A stretch of DNA of 64,000 nucleotides from an uncultured Candidatus Saccharibacteria bacterium (GCA_946404545.1 CAMJDZ010000004.1:1-64000); one strand, 5' to 3'; counted from the first letter of the stretch, positions 8,801 through 17,690 are shown. Numbers and translations are program-made. The notes: generated from the sequence alone by a model not told the origin.

Positions 8801-9549
8801 CGCTTTTCATCTTGAATGCGCGAACCCGTACCAATACATAGGAGCACCTCATGCGCATCCTGGTCTTCGTGCTTGATGTAGTGCGCATCGCAAGTTACCA
8901 CGAGTGGCAAATCGAACTCTTTCGAGAACTCCATCAACTGATTATTAATCTTGTTCTGCTCACTCCAATGCGTTGGCGAATCCGGATGGCCATGGTCCTG
9001 CATCTCAAGATAGAAGCGACCCTCAAAAGTCTTTGCATACCACTTAATCAATTCTCTAGCGCGATCCAAATCGTCGTTACGAATCGCCATTGAAATCTCA
9101 GAACCAGCACAACCCGAAAGACAAATAATACCTTCGTTATACTCTTCCATCACGCGGTGGTCGATACGCGGCTTGTAGTATTTACCGTCCGTCTCTGCAA
9201 TCGTCATCAAGCGACAAAGATTCTCAAAACCCTGATTCGTCTGCGCAAGCAAAGTAATGTGGAAGCGCTCCTTGTCGTAAGCCGGATCGCGATCCTCGAG
9301 TTTACGCGCCGCCACGTAGGCTTCAAGACCCAAAATTGGCTTTATGCCAGCGTCATTTGCCGTCTTGTATAGCTCAATCAAGCCCGACATCGTGCCGTGG
9401 TCCGTTACGGCCACCGCTTCCATGCCGGTTTCCTTCACGAGGTTAATCAGCTCATCAACCTTCGTCAAACCATCCAAAAGCGAATAGTGCGTGTGATTAT
9501 GCAAGTGCACAAAATCACTCGGTTTTAGCTGTATCTCCTCTTTTGCCAT
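5848..9549 (-). CDS. dnaE: DNA polymerase III alpha subunit
   Basis: This is the replicative C-family DNA polymerase, 1233 residues. The N-terminal PHP domain starts at about residue 13 (HLHNHTHYS, residues 15-23). The polymerase core has GPGRGSAAGS near residue 388 and the catalytic acid motif PDIDTDI (429-435). A C-terminal OB-fold (VGGLITNVRT onwards) and a short Gly-rich linker complete the DnaE1 layout. There is no exonuclease insertion, so this is not PolC. Upstream, TAAAAT lies only 6 nt from the ATG and there is no Shine-Dalgarno, so the mRNA is probably leaderless. It lies 31 nt downstream of the vWA surface-protein gene with no terminator seen between, so read-through from the pilus locus is possible. 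Confidence 0.97.
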   Translation of the reverse strand: MAKEEIQLKPSDFVHLHNHTHYSLLDGLTKVDELINLVKETGMEAVAVTDHGTMSGLIELYKTANDAGIKPILGLEAYVAARKLEDRDPAYDKERFHITLLAQTNQGFENLCRLMTIAETDGKYYKPRIDHRVMEEYNEGIICLSGCAGSEISMAIRNDDLDRARELIKWYAKTFEGRFYLEMQDHGHPDSPTHWSEQNKINNQLMEFSKEFDLPLVVTCDAHYIKHEDQDAHEVLLCIGTGSRIQDEKRMTLKDFQLHVITPDELIPRWQKTCPEAILNTKKIAESCNVTIDLGRILIPKFPIDTGETEKEYLDKLVFRGLAERYGYMTKEEAEKATIPEIRKVLSKEILERIDFELKTVDNMGYNGYFLIVQDFINWGKNQGIIYGPGRGSAAGSLLAYAIHITDLDPLKYDLLFERFLNPDRISMPDIDTDIQDNRRDEVIEYCTQKYGKGRVSNIVTFGKMMAKNAVRDVARVLDVPYAEADRIAKLVPDPVMGHHVKLKDAIVNEPDLKKEYETNPTAKEVIDLAMRLEGTIRSHGVHACGVVIAPDDLVKFMPLEVSAKGPLATQYPGPQVEELGLLKMDFLGLSNLSVIQQTLRIIKKVHGKTIDMNKIPLDDDNVYALFRRGDTTGVFQFESAGMKRYLRELQPTAFDDLIAMNALYRPGPMQFIESFIKRKHGEEPITYLHPGLENSLKNTYGILIYQEQFMQASKEWCGFTGGQADTLRKAVGKKKVDLMNKMKPLFIEGAVKVGGATEEIAETFWSQLLDFANYCFNKSHAACYALVAYWTAYLKTYYPDAFMAALMTADMRWTDRLAIEMTECKRMGIPVLGPDINESYADFATVGKEKKIRFGLAAIKGMGKALAEEVIDERDKNGPFKSICDFAKRVNATKFNKKSWESAIKTGVFDSFGDRSDLLFNLDKIQAYGNKMQKDAASGQTDLFGAMGAAAEVPEVEITPAPTKYTEKEQLMWERDLMGLYISAHPLDKYDTYFQEQTMPTNEIKPALDGASVIVGGLITNVRTLITKSGSKMAFVKIEDKVGEIEVTVFPRTFEEVGGKLLVDTVVKIAGKVNARDRDGFMTDEAKINAEEISVVTDEELDNYESTGATLKTPTKGVAQKPRGKVAATKVGGGGGYRRSAEKPATHFKTSESEIEAKPLKQKKLYVRIENPDDTKALMDLKKICGTYPGLSEVILVIGPDKKAMRMPFRVEVEDVLAGLKEVFGDENIIAK

Positions 9550-9580
9550 ACAATTATTTTATCACGAAAGAGAGAACGTA

Positions 9581-12500
9581 CTAGTTGCTTGGCGCAATTG
9601 TCGGACGAACTACGCTATCCGGAATACCATCAAACGTTTGCGAAACGCTTGGCGTCGTAGTCAATGTCGCATTCCAGTTCTCAAGCACTGCCAAGTCTTC
9701 GGTCGTCAACTTAGCATCGCTTCTAAACATACGATACATGTCACTTATTACTGTCGGTTGCCACGTGCCGAGTGCGTCAATGTCTTCCAAATTCGTAGCA
9801 TTATGGAACATCTCGCGCACATTCTTGGTATTATTCATCTTCCAGCCACCAATACCGTTTAGGCTCACCAAGGCAGTCGCCCCTCTGAACATTGCCTCAT
9901 AAGTTGCCACAGTAGTTCTTGACTCATTCCAGTACGGCCCATTCAAACCCGTCAAATCAGTAAGGCTCTTAGCATTCTCAAAGGCCTGATTGAAAGTCGT
10001 CACGCTTCGTACATCCCAATCCTCAAGACCATGCGTTGACGTTATTCCCGATTCATAGAACATACCTTGAAGATTAGTTGGCTTAATACATACACTATCG
10101 TCGGCCTTCTTTGCCCAACCGGACAACTGACTTATGCTGGTCAATTGCCTTGCGGTTCTGAACGTCTCTCTTAAGCCTGTCACCGAACATGGCTTCCAAT
10201 CCTGCAAACCGTCAATAGTAGATAACGACGTATATGCAAACGTACCGGTCAGGTCCGTCACCTTTCCAACATTCCATCCACGAATTGGCGTCAAATCAAG
10301 GACTCCCGATCTATAGAACATATTGGACATAACTAGGACGTTCTTCGTATCCCAGTTTTGTATTGGAGTTAAATCTCTGAGTGCGGTGGTGCCCGCAAAC
10401 AACGACTGCATAGTAGTAATTGCTCCGACATCAAGTTTTCTCAGCCCTTTAATATCCGACAAACTCGTACAGTCGCTAAAAATACTTGCCAATGATCTGA
10501 CTTTTGGTATATTCCAATCAAGCATTGCATCAACATTCTGAAGGCTTTCTTGCGAATGGAACATGCTTTCCATATACTCCACATTTGACAAGTCCCAAGC
10601 GTAATATGGCTCTTTGCCCTCTTCTTCGACGAGCTTATATTCTAGACCCGTCAAATCGGTAAACTTACCGTTTATATAGGCGCCGGCAAACATTTCCGTC
10701 ATCGTTTTGACCTTTGATGTGTCCCACTTCGACAAACCAGCAAGAGAGGTTAAACCATTTGCGCCACTGAACATCTGCGTCATCGAAGTTACATTCGAGG
10801 TGTCCCAGTTCGCAAGACCGTCCGTATTAATCAATGAGGTACCATAGAATACGCGATAAAAGTTTTCAGCAGACGACGTATCCCACTCCGACAGAACCGT
10901 CGAGTCAGAAAACTTAGTGCCGCAAAATAATGAATCAAATTGAGTTACATTCGAAACATCCCAAGTCTTATATGTCGTGCCGTCATCTCTCGTAATCGTT
11001 CTTCGCCTCAATGCCGAAAAATCAGCAAGCTTACCGTCACTATAGAACATGCCTGTCAGCCTAGTAACACTAGACGTATCCCATTTTTCGAGAGCACTAA
11101 TATCGACTAGATTATCCATTAGCTGGAAGGTGTTATAAAGCGTAGTCACATGAGACATATCCCAATCCTGGAGACCATCAAGTGATGTGACCTTCTTGCT
11201 CCAGGTCAGGAACTGAGCAAACGACTCAAGTTTAGTCACATTCCAGTTTCTAACTCCAGATATACTAACCAGGTTGGCCATTTTATAGAACATGCCCGTA
11301 GCGTCTTTGAGACTGTCAAATCTCCACCCAGCTAGACCGTCAACATTGACCATACCGGAGTTTTCGCTAAACAAGTTTCTCGCCGATTCAACATTCGAGA
11401 CATCCCAACCACCAATGGCCGAGAAATCCGCGATACCGCTGTGCGAGAAGGCACCGCCAATGTTCGTTACATTCGAGACATCCCAGTTCGCGAACGGTGC
11501 AAGATTGGCCGAACCAGAAGCATAAGCCATGAAAGCCTCCAGGGTCTGTACGCCCGACATATCCCAATCCGCTACGCCAGAATAATCAGTAATTGTCCTC
11601 AACCGTCTAGAATCTGAGCCCGAAAAGAGGCTAGTCGAATTCGAATTTCCCTTAATCGTATCAGCGTCAGAATAGATATATATCGATTGGTCGCTCGTAT
11701 TATACCAGGCGTAGATATTCACCGGCGACGATGCTGCAGAAATCTTATTATTAGCATTAACAATCCTATCTTCGAGCAATTCGTCGGCTTTTTTGATCGC
11801 CAAAACATTATCTGTAGCCAAAGTTCTCAACTTTCTGTTAACGTTGGAGCCGGTATCGAGCAACGCGTAGCTCTCCTGCCATGGCGTTCCTTCCGTCGAC
11901 TTCGTAATTGCCGGCCTACCCCACGTGCCTTCAATATAAATGTCTTCATTCCCCATAATAAAGTAATCTTTATTAAGGCGTTCTGCCGTTGCAGTTCTAA
12001 TCTGCCAACCCTTAAAGGTCCAGTCGCCACAAGAAATCTGGTCATTAGCCATCCTCACCGTACTGAATACTACTTCTTCTTTCGATTGTGGAAGTGCTCC
12101 CTCAATCGTACAACCAGACGGCGCATTTGCTTCATAGTGCACCCAATACTTTAGCTTCAGTATTGGAGAAAGCGTCGAAGTCGTGTCCTCGCTAATGACT
12201 CCTTCCCCGCTCTTAACGCTGCTAATGCCCCGTGTCTTCTTACTAGTCGGGAAAAGGCCATCCTCGTCGTTTAGGTATTCGTCCTTGAGTTTGAGCCCCA
12301 CCGATATTTTTCTCGGTGCAACACCATTGAAATAAGTGTGCGAAAGATCCCAAATCACCATTGGTGTGCCATCATCCGCCGAAGTCACCGTCCACAAGCC
12401 ATCACCTGAAATCTTACCGGTAAGCTCAAAGTACTTATCATTGACATAATCCGTGATAATCATCGGATTAAACGCTTCGTATATACCAGTCAAACGAATC

Positions 12501-13246
12501 ATCGTGTCCAAGAATGTCGCCTCATTGCTGCTCTCCAGCTTATCAGTAACATCCCTCATATAGTTGGCACCGCTGCCATATTGAATGCCATAGACAAATG
12601 AGTCCGGATAATTCTCTTTCAAGAACTTGTATTCCGCTATCTCTTCTGGATGGTGGTTGTTCGGAAAACCGTCCGAAACAAGCATCACGCACAAATCATT
12701 GCCTTCAACCGGATCGTAATTACTAAGTAATTGATTAACCCTTTGGTAGCCATAGTAATAATCCGTCATGCCGTCGGCGGATAGTCCTCTAATGGCACTC
12801 GTAATACTATCGCTATCATTCGTAAAGTCGGACAACAGACGGCTATATGTAGCAAAACCAACCAGAGCTACCCTACTCTGACCATCCGATAGAATTGCTT
12901 TAGCAAAATTAGCCATATCGTCCTTCGCCTCGTTGATATGATCGCCAAACATCGAACCGGATTCATCAATCAAAAGCACCAAGTCATAATGCTTATTAGA
13001 ACGAGTAGGCGGATTCGCGGTAAGCTCAATATTCATATTAGCGAGCCCCTTCTTCGTCCAATACGCCTCTTTCTCGATATGCCAAGCGCCCGCATCGCCA
13101 TCTTCGTAGTTAGCTGTAGCGGAACCAAAACCAACATAACGCACCGGCCCATCTGCAGCAAATGCGACGAAAATCGGCAAGACAATCGCGGCACTCAGAA
13201 CGAGAATTCCGGCCAAGATTCCAAGGATTTTTCTCCTATTTTTCAT
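9581..13246 (-). CDS. Secreted vWA-domain protein with many BspA-type (DUF285) repeats; candidate pilus tip adhesin
   Basis: This 1221-residue exported protein begins at the ATG at 13246, chosen because AGGAGG lies 6 nt before it; the longer reading starts within the upstream gene. Residues 1-31 form a signal peptide (KNRR, then a long hydrophobic core ending AFA). A von Willebrand A domain follows with a MIDAS DESGSM, then VSDGFPNN. The C-terminal two-thirds is a long array of repeats of about 25-40 residues around WDVSNVT or WDTSxVT with MF or LF positions, the BspA/DUF285 type. No sorting motif or C-terminal membrane segment is present. vWA proteins cap sortase pili in streptococci, and this one closes a sortase locus, so a tip adhesin is likely by context. 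It overlaps the preceding gene by 11 nt. Confidence 0.82.
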   Translation of the reverse strand: MKNRRKILGILAGILVLSAAIVLPIFVAFAADGPVRYVGFGSATANYEDGDAGAWHIEKEAYWTKKGLANMNIELTANPPTRSNKHYDLVLLIDESGSMFGDHINEAKDDMANFAKAILSDGQSRVALVGFATYSRLLSDFTNDSDSITSAIRGLSADGMTDYYYGYQRVNQLLSNYDPVEGNDLCVMLVSDGFPNNHHPEEIAEYKFLKENYPDSFVYGIQYGSGANYMRDVTDKLESSNEATFLDTMIRLTGIYEAFNPMIITDYVNDKYFELTGKISGDGLWTVTSADDGTPMVIWDLSHTYFNGVAPRKISVGLKLKDEYLNDEDGLFPTSKKTRGISSVKSGEGVISEDTTSTLSPILKLKYWVHYEANAPSGCTIEGALPQSKEEVVFSTVRMANDQISCGDWTFKGWQIRTATAERLNKDYFIMGNEDIYIEGTWGRPAITKSTEGTPWQESYALLDTGSNVNRKLRTLATDNVLAIKKADELLEDRIVNANNKISAASSPVNIYAWYNTSDQSIYIYSDADTIKGNSNSTSLFSGSDSRRLRTITDYSGVADWDMSGVQTLEAFMAYASGSANLAPFANWDVSNVTNIGGAFSHSGIADFSAIGGWDVSNVESARNLFSENSGMVNVDGLAGWRFDSLKDATGMFYKMANLVSISGVRNWNVTKLESFAQFLTWSKKVTSLDGLQDWDMSHVTTLYNTFQLMDNLVDISALEKWDTSSVTRLTGMFYSDGKLADFSALRRRTITRDDGTTYKTWDVSNVTQFDSLFCGTKFSDSTVLSEWDTSSAENFYRVFYGTSLINTDGLANWDTSNVTSMTQMFSGANGLTSLAGLSKWDTSKVKTMTEMFAGAYINGKFTDLTGLEYKLVEEEGKEPYYAWDLSNVEYMESMFHSQESLQNVDAMLDWNIPKVRSLASIFSDCTSLSDIKGLRKLDVGAITTMQSLFAGTTALRDLTPIQNWDTKNVLVMSNMFYRSGVLDLTPIRGWNVGKVTDLTGTFAYTSLSTIDGLQDWKPCSVTGLRETFRTARQLTSISQLSGWAKKADDSVCIKPTNLQGMFYESGITSTHGLEDWDVRSVTTFNQAFENAKSLTDLTGLNGPYWNESRTTVATYEAMFRGATALVSLNGIGGWKMNNTKNVREMFHNATNLEDIDALGTWQPTVISDMYRMFRSDAKLTTEDLAVLENWNATLTTTPSVSQTFDGIPDSVVRPTIAPSN

Positions 13247-15170
13247 TGCCCACCTCCTTTCTGTGTGCTTTGACAATTGCAACAGCAGCCCCCAAGCCCA
13301 ATCCGCATCCTAAGAATATAGCGAGATAGCAAACAATATCATCGTATGTTTTTGGAGTTTCTGGTGTTTTCGGCGTCGGTTTTGGTTTTGGCACCGGCGT
13401 ATCGCCAGAATCAGGTGTCGGATCTGGCGCATCCTCGCTTTTTACTCCAGTGTCAAATTCCGTCACTGTACGATATGCCGCCTTCGCTGTCGCGCTACTA
13501 TTCATCACGTGATTATCTGCCGTCGCGCTCAATAGCTCGACCGGGTTTTCTATCGTCGTTTCATAATCCTCATGGACGTCATAACTTGCATTGAGAACGC
13601 GCGATTCACCAGGCGCTATATTATCGATTTGTGCCAAGTGCGCAGAGCGCAGGCTAGCACCCTCGCCCGGTTCTTCGAACGTCGTGCCCTTTTGATCAAC
13701 GAACACATTCACATTTTTTAGCGTATAGCTTGCCGTATTCTTCACAGTAATCTTGAAGTTTACTTCGTCATCGGCATAGTATTTGTTCTGCGGATTTGTA
13801 ATTACCTGCGTAATTACAGGCTGAAACACGCCTTGGCCTAATGACATCCACTTACCCTGAACCGTCACATTTTCTTCTGGCATTTCGAAGCCATCTTCGC
13901 TCATCCAGCCCATAAACATATATTCATCCGCACTCGGTTCAGCTGCTAGCTGAACCTTATCACCAGGATAATATGTCTGGGAAGCCGGCACTAAGCTTTG
14001 CCAATTACTCGGCATGACTTCGCCGGTAAATTCATAGTTTACCCTGTAACTAACCTTTTCAAAACTACCATGAATCGTGACGTCTGCTTCCGGCATCGTA
14101 AAGCCGCCGTTCTCGACAACCATGCGATCAAAAGTCCACCCCATGAAACGATAGCCTCTGAACTCCCAACCAGCCTGGGTCGTATCAAGCTCAACAAATT
14201 CGCCAGGCGCATAGCTACGTTCAGCTGGCGGCAAATAGCCCTCCGGCGCCTCAGTTTCAATCTGATACTTCACATTGTATTTAACCGCCTCGGTAAACGA
14301 ACCAACCAAAGTCACATCGCCTTCCGGCATCGTGAACTTCCCATTCTCAATTGTCGCGTCTGAAGTGGTCCAGCCAGAGAAGGTATAACCACGAACAACC
14401 GGATTCATCGCTACGCTTACGGTTGAACCTCCAATATACTGTTGCTCAGCAGGAAGTTTTGCGTTTGCTGGCGCCGTACCAGTAAAGCTATAGCGCACAG
14501 TGTATTTCGTAGATTCATCGTCCTTACCAATCCAGTGATGCGTCAAGTTCGAGTCGACAGTCGCAAGATTGTCCATCTCTGTTGCATAATTGTAAAAGTC
14601 GCGGCGCTTCTCACCTTCGCGCAATCTTGGCGTCTTCGTACGAATGCCAACCGTAACTTCGCAGCCCGCCATCACGTTTTTAACGCGAAGCGAAACTGTT
14701 TCGCTAGCTTTATCATAATGCAGACCGTGCCAGACATACTCTGTTCCACCGGCATTCCAGCCAGTTGTATCGCCAGTATCATCGATTACAAGACCAGCAC
14801 AGCCGCCCATTCCAGAAACAGGATGTGCGGCAATAATACCATTATCAGTTTCAACAAAACCTTGGAACGTTAGACCATCCGGAATTCTATCAGTCACCGT
14901 CATCACGCCACTGCGAACTTCTACGCGCGTGTTATCGCTAGAATGTGTGCCGGTGCGATCGATGCCGTCATACTTGATATGCAAATAATAGTCTAAATCG
15001 GAATTTTCATTTACACGAATGCCGTTTGCAATCTGCTCAGCCTGACTGACTCTATATACAATAATTGCACTCACGATGCCGATGCTGCCAAGCATCAAAA
15101 TACCAACAAACACAAAAATCCGGAATCGATTCGCTGCTAGCTTAATCCCCCGCCCACGAGAAATAATCAT
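13236..15170 (-). CDS. Surface protein with three InlB/SHIRT-like repeats and C-terminal anchor
   Basis: This wall or membrane-anchored surface protein has 644 residues from the ATG at 15170. That start is preferred over the GTG at 15209 because the paralog at 17691-19544 begins at the same point (MIISRGRG versus MILFSRERG). It has an N-terminal hydrophobic segment, a DUF11-like domain (DRIPDGL), then three repeats of roughly 70 residues with GYTFSGW and FTMPEG signatures, and a further beta domain. A Pro/Thr-rich spacer precedes TPKTYDD, a hydrophobic segment and the basic tail KAHRK. This is a sorting-signal layout without a canonical LPXTG. A strong promoter and a leader shared with the paralog precede it. 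It probably displays a stalk on the surface. Confidence 0.8.
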   Translation of the reverse strand: MIISRGRGIKLAANRFRIFVFVGILMLGSIGIVSAIIVYRVSQAEQIANGIRVNENSDLDYYLHIKYDGIDRTGTHSSDNTRVEVRSGVMTVTDRIPDGLTFQGFVETDNGIIAAHPVSGMGGCAGLVIDDTGDTTGWNAGGTEYVWHGLHYDKASETVSLRVKNVMAGCEVTVGIRTKTPRLREGEKRRDFYNYATEMDNLATVDSNLTHHWIGKDDESTKYTVRYSFTGTAPANAKLPAEQQYIGGSTVSVAMNPVVRGYTFSGWTTSDATIENGKFTMPEGDVTLVGSFTEAVKYNVKYQIETEAPEGYLPPAERSYAPGEFVELDTTQAGWEFRGYRFMGWTFDRMVVENGGFTMPEADVTIHGSFEKVSYRVNYEFTGEVMPSNWQSLVPASQTYYPGDKVQLAAEPSADEYMFMGWMSEDGFEMPEENVTVQGKWMSLGQGVFQPVITQVITNPQNKYYADDEVNFKITVKNTASYTLKNVNVFVDQKGTTFEEPGEGASLRSAHLAQIDNIAPGESRVLNASYDVHEDYETTIENPVELLSATADNHVMNSSATAKAAYRTVTEFDTGVKSEDAPDPTPDSGDTPVPKPKPTPKTPETPKTYDDIVCYLAIFLGCGLGLGAAVAIVKAHRKEVGNEK

Positions 15171-15220
15171 TAAAAATCCCAAACTTCGCAGTTTTTGTTT
15201 TAATAACACCTCTCACACTT
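15171..15220 (-). promoter_or_regulatory. Conserved 5' leader shared with the paralogous surface gene
   Basis: Reading the minus strand, the predicted transcript begins close to GTAAGTGTGAGAG and continues through an A-rich stretch to ACTGCGAA before the ATG. The same 13-mer and 8-mer occur in the same order in the leader of the gene at 17691-19544. Confidence 0.6.
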
Positions 15221-15226
15221 ACTTTT

Positions 15227-15255
15227 ATTCTAATACCATTTAACGCTTATGTCAA
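15227..15255 (-). promoter_or_regulatory. Promoter of second surface-protein gene
   Basis: A consensus TTGACA (15255-15250) is separated by exactly 17 nt from TAGAAT (15232-15227) on the minus strand. It would drive the surface protein, the vWA protein and possibly dnaE. Confidence 0.8.
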
Positions 15256-15257
15256 AG

Positions 15258-16013
15258 TTATTTCGTCAGTTTTACGAGCAAAACGTCTCGCTTGTGACGC
15301 GAATCTTTATCGCAGGTAGACAAAAGCACTAACTTCGCGCCAGACGCCTTATTTTCCGCATCTGCGCTCAGATACATTGCGCTCTTCTTGAAGGTATTCC
15401 AAGCCGCCGATGCGTTCCCCTTGTAGGTGTTGATATTATAAATATCCGTCTCGCCAAGATTGAGCACCGCAAAACCTAGCACTTCCATCTTGTATTTGCC
15501 CTGCTCCGTGTAAAGCGTGCCGCTCATATGGTGATCAAAGTATGCCTTATCCGCAAAACGCGTAATATCCGAGAACATAATGCTATCTTTCATCCTGTGG
15601 CCGTATATGACCGTAAATGAATCTGTTATTTTATTGTTTCTATAGTCAACGAAAGGCGTCCCAGCCGTCGCAAAGTCCCCTTTATAGTCGCGCGCGAGAT
15701 ATTTCTCGTTATTCTTTGCCTGCACTACTGGATAATCAATCGCCGTACCGTCCAATTTCAGCCATCCGACAATCTCCGAATTCAGCTTCTTTAGTTCGTC
15801 GAGCGAAAAATCGTCACTTTCAGATGTGATACCAGCCTTCGTTGCTACCTCTATAATCTTGTCGTCCAACTTACCACTATCGTTCACATTCTGCGCATCA
15901 TAAAAAGCATATATACCGACAAAAAGTAGCCACAAAAACAGCGCCATCGTTGAAAGTTCGATGAATTTTTCCAAAAAGCCACGTACGGCCGAACCAATTT
16001 TTATGTTTTTCAT
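15258..16013 (-). CDS. Class B sortase
   Basis: This is a membrane-anchored cysteine transpeptidase that cleaves sorting motifs and links pilins to each other or to peptidoglycan. The 251-residue protein has one N-terminal transmembrane helix (about residues 21-38) followed by an extracytoplasmic catalytic domain. The triad is visible as His139 in VIYGHRM, Cys234 in LSTC, and Arg242 eight residues after it. The N-terminal helical extension and overall pattern fit class B rather than class A or C, and class B sortases build the T3-type pili of Streptococcus pyogenes. It sits 13 nt after the signal peptidase-like gene and downstream of the pilin with the SPKTG motif, its probable substrate. Confidence 0.92.
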   Translation of the reverse strand: MKNIKIGSAVRGFLEKFIELSTMALFLWLLFVGIYAFYDAQNVNDSGKLDDKIIEVATKAGITSESDDFSLDELKKLNSEIVGWLKLDGTAIDYPVVQAKNNEKYLARDYKGDFATAGTPFVDYRNNKITDSFTVIYGHRMKDSIMFSDITRFADKAYFDHHMSGTLYTEQGKYKMEVLGFAVLNLGETDIYNINTYKGNASAAWNTFKKSAMYLSADAENKASGAKLVLLSTCDKDSRHKRDVLLVKLTK

Positions 16014-16026
16014 TGATATATCAGTT

Positions 16027-16557
16027 TTAAATGTTGCGAACCTTGAGGGTGCTTATCGCCTTACCCTTCAAGTCCTTCTCTTCAATTGCGCCAAATTTGC
16101 GCGAGTCGTCATCGCAGTCATAGTTATCGTTGAGCAAGAAGTAGCGCCCAGACGGCACGCGATACGGAAAGCTACTCTTCACCTGCAAATATGCCTCTTC
16201 GTCGCTAACATCGACAATTGCACGTTCGCTCTCGATCACGCCATTAACCATTAAATAGCCGTCCTCATTCAGGTCGACTACCTGGTCTGGCAAAGCCAAG
16301 ATGCGAGAGAATTCCGTCTTTCCGTCCTTTTCGAACAAAACGACGTCTTCGTTAGTATAGCTATTCCAAAGTCTCGAGAAAAGCACGAGCTCTCCATCCT
16401 TTAGGTTCGGGTTCATCGCGACGCCCACATTGCGCCCAACGCCAAACACGACAAAGAACAGAATAAATATAGCAAAAAGCAGGAATGCAAACTTTCCAAG
16501 CAGCTTCAGCCACGGCTGGAACTTCTCTGGTATTTGCACTCCTGCTAACTTTTTCAT
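16027..16557 (-). CDS. Signal peptidase I-like pseudoenzyme (SipA/LepA-type pilus factor)
   Basis: This 176-residue protein has the fold and conserved boxes of type I signal peptidase, with one transmembrane segment (about 22-40), box B-like GVAMNPNLKDGE and box E-like DSRKFGAI (residues 152-158). Both catalytic residues are missing: the serine expected before Met is Ala47 (codon GCG), and the lysine expected before RILALP is Ser84. In S. pyogenes pilus islands an equally inactive SipA/LepA is needed for pilus assembly, and the gene order here is similar. It therefore probably acts as a pilin chaperone or scaffold for the class B sortase rather than as a protease (inference from the family and locus). 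It lies 23 nt after the pilin stop. Confidence 0.85.
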   Translation of the reverse strand: MKKLAGVQIPEKFQPWLKLLGKFAFLLFAIFILFFVVFGVGRNVGVAMNPNLKDGELVLFSRLWNSYTNEDVVLFEKDGKTEFSRILALPDQVVDLNEDGYLMVNGVIESERAIVDVSDEEAYLQVKSSFPYRVPSGRYFLLNDNYDCDDDSRKFGAIEEKDLKGKAISTLKVRNI

Positions 16558-16580
16558 TTTTGTTTTGCTACTAATTCGAT

Positions 16581-17651
16581 TTAAGCGTTTTTCTTCGCTT
16601 TGCTAGAGACATAGATTGCACCAGCGCCAGCGAGAGCGGCGAGGATGATGAATGGGAAGACGCTGACGAGGACACCAGTCTTTGGCGAGATATTCTTCTC
16701 GATACTGATTGGGGTCTTGTTTGCAGCGTTAAAATTGCTATCGGTCAAAGCAACTGTCGTCTTGGTTGGCGTGCTAAGCGAAGATTGCTGAACACCGTTG
16801 AAGACTGGGTTTTCGTAATCGTCTTTGCTAGTCAAAGCGATCGTATAATCAAGGCCGATTGGCATTTCATCAACTGCACCATTCAAACCGACAGTAATCG
16901 TATCGCCATGCTTCAAGTAGAAGTAATTAGTGCCACCAACCGTTGCTGTAGCAGTGTTACCAGTACAGGTCGAAGATGTCGAAACCGTATAAGTATCGCC
17001 AGCGAGCGCGAGCGAGCCCATTGCTGGGATGCTCAACTGATACTTAAAACACTTATTAACATCAGCGCTATTACCCTTCACTTCCTGGCTTGCCTCGATG
17101 TGTGTGCGGCTAGAACCGGTCGTAATTTCTGCATTCTGCTTTGCGTCACTACTATTCAGGACCTGCGCTGCAACCGTCGCAACTAGATCGCCAGTTGGGA
17201 CATTGTTGCCATCAACAGCGTAACGAACAGAAACAATCGCCTTATAAGTAGCATCAGTCTTAGGATAGGTACCAGCATTCGAAGAGCTAGACTCAGCAAT
17301 CGTGTAATAATAATCACCAACCTGCGTATAGTTCGTGGAGCTGAAATCCAAGGTCGAAGTTGCCGTCGCGACGTTGCTCACTGGAGCGACGCTGCTAAAA
17401 GTAATCGTGCTCGTAGATGGAAAGCCAGTCGCTGCAGCTGGGTTATCAGAATCGGCCGTAATCGTATAGCTATAAACATTGGAGACTGGATTTGAAACGC
17501 CAGAAACCTTGCGAGTAATCTGGAGCTTACCGGAATCGTCAACGTTCCCGCCGTTATAAGTTGTCGCTGCACTAGCGCTACCGCCAGCAAAAGCTGCGAC
17601 CGCCGCTACGGAGAGGATGCTCGCAACTGTAATTTTCTTAATATTTTTCAT
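16581..17651 (-). CDS. Major pilin-like protein with SPKTG sorting signal
   Basis: This 356-residue exported protein begins with a signal peptide (cleavage likely after SASA near residue 28). Two beta-rich domains follow, of the type that carry spontaneous Lys-Asn isopeptide bonds in streptococcal pilins of the Spy0128/FctA group. The KLQITRKVSG strand and the YYYTIAESS strand fit the Lys-bearing and Glu-bearing strands of that domain. The C-terminus is a sorting signal: SPKTG (residues 322-326), a hydrophobic stretch and the basic tail SSKAKK. A single Cys pair lies in the second domain. GAAAGG precedes the ATG. With the sortase and SipA-like genes directly downstream, it is the likely polymerised shaft subunit. 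The pilin role is inferred from domains and context. Confidence 0.82.
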   Translation of the reverse strand: MKNIKKITVASILSVAAVAAFAGGSASAATTYNGGNVDDSGKLQITRKVSGVSNPVSNVYSYTITADSDNPAAATGFPSTSTITFSSVAPVSNVATATSTLDFSSTNYTQVGDYYYTIAESSSSNAGTYPKTDATYKAIVSVRYAVDGNNVPTGDLVATVAAQVLNSSDAKQNAEITTGSSRTHIEASQEVKGNSADVNKCFKYQLSIPAMGSLALAGDTYTVSTSSTCTGNTATATVGGTNYFYLKHGDTITVGLNGAVDEMPIGLDYTIALTSKDDYENPVFNGVQQSSLSTPTKTTVALTDSNFNAANKTPISIEKNISPKTGVLVSVFPFIILAALAGAGAIYVSSKAKKNA

Positions 17652-17690
17652 TTTGACCTTTCTTTTGCCCTTTTCTGTTTACTTTTTAAA

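Noticed and set aside
7837-8841. 334-codon open frame antisense to dnaE
   Set aside because: His/Arg-rich shadow translation opposite a universally conserved gene.
10000-11560. CRISPR-like or tandem DNA repeats in the vWA gene
   Set aside because: The repeats are degenerate at DNA level and in frame, so they are protein repeats (BspA type), not a CRISPR array.
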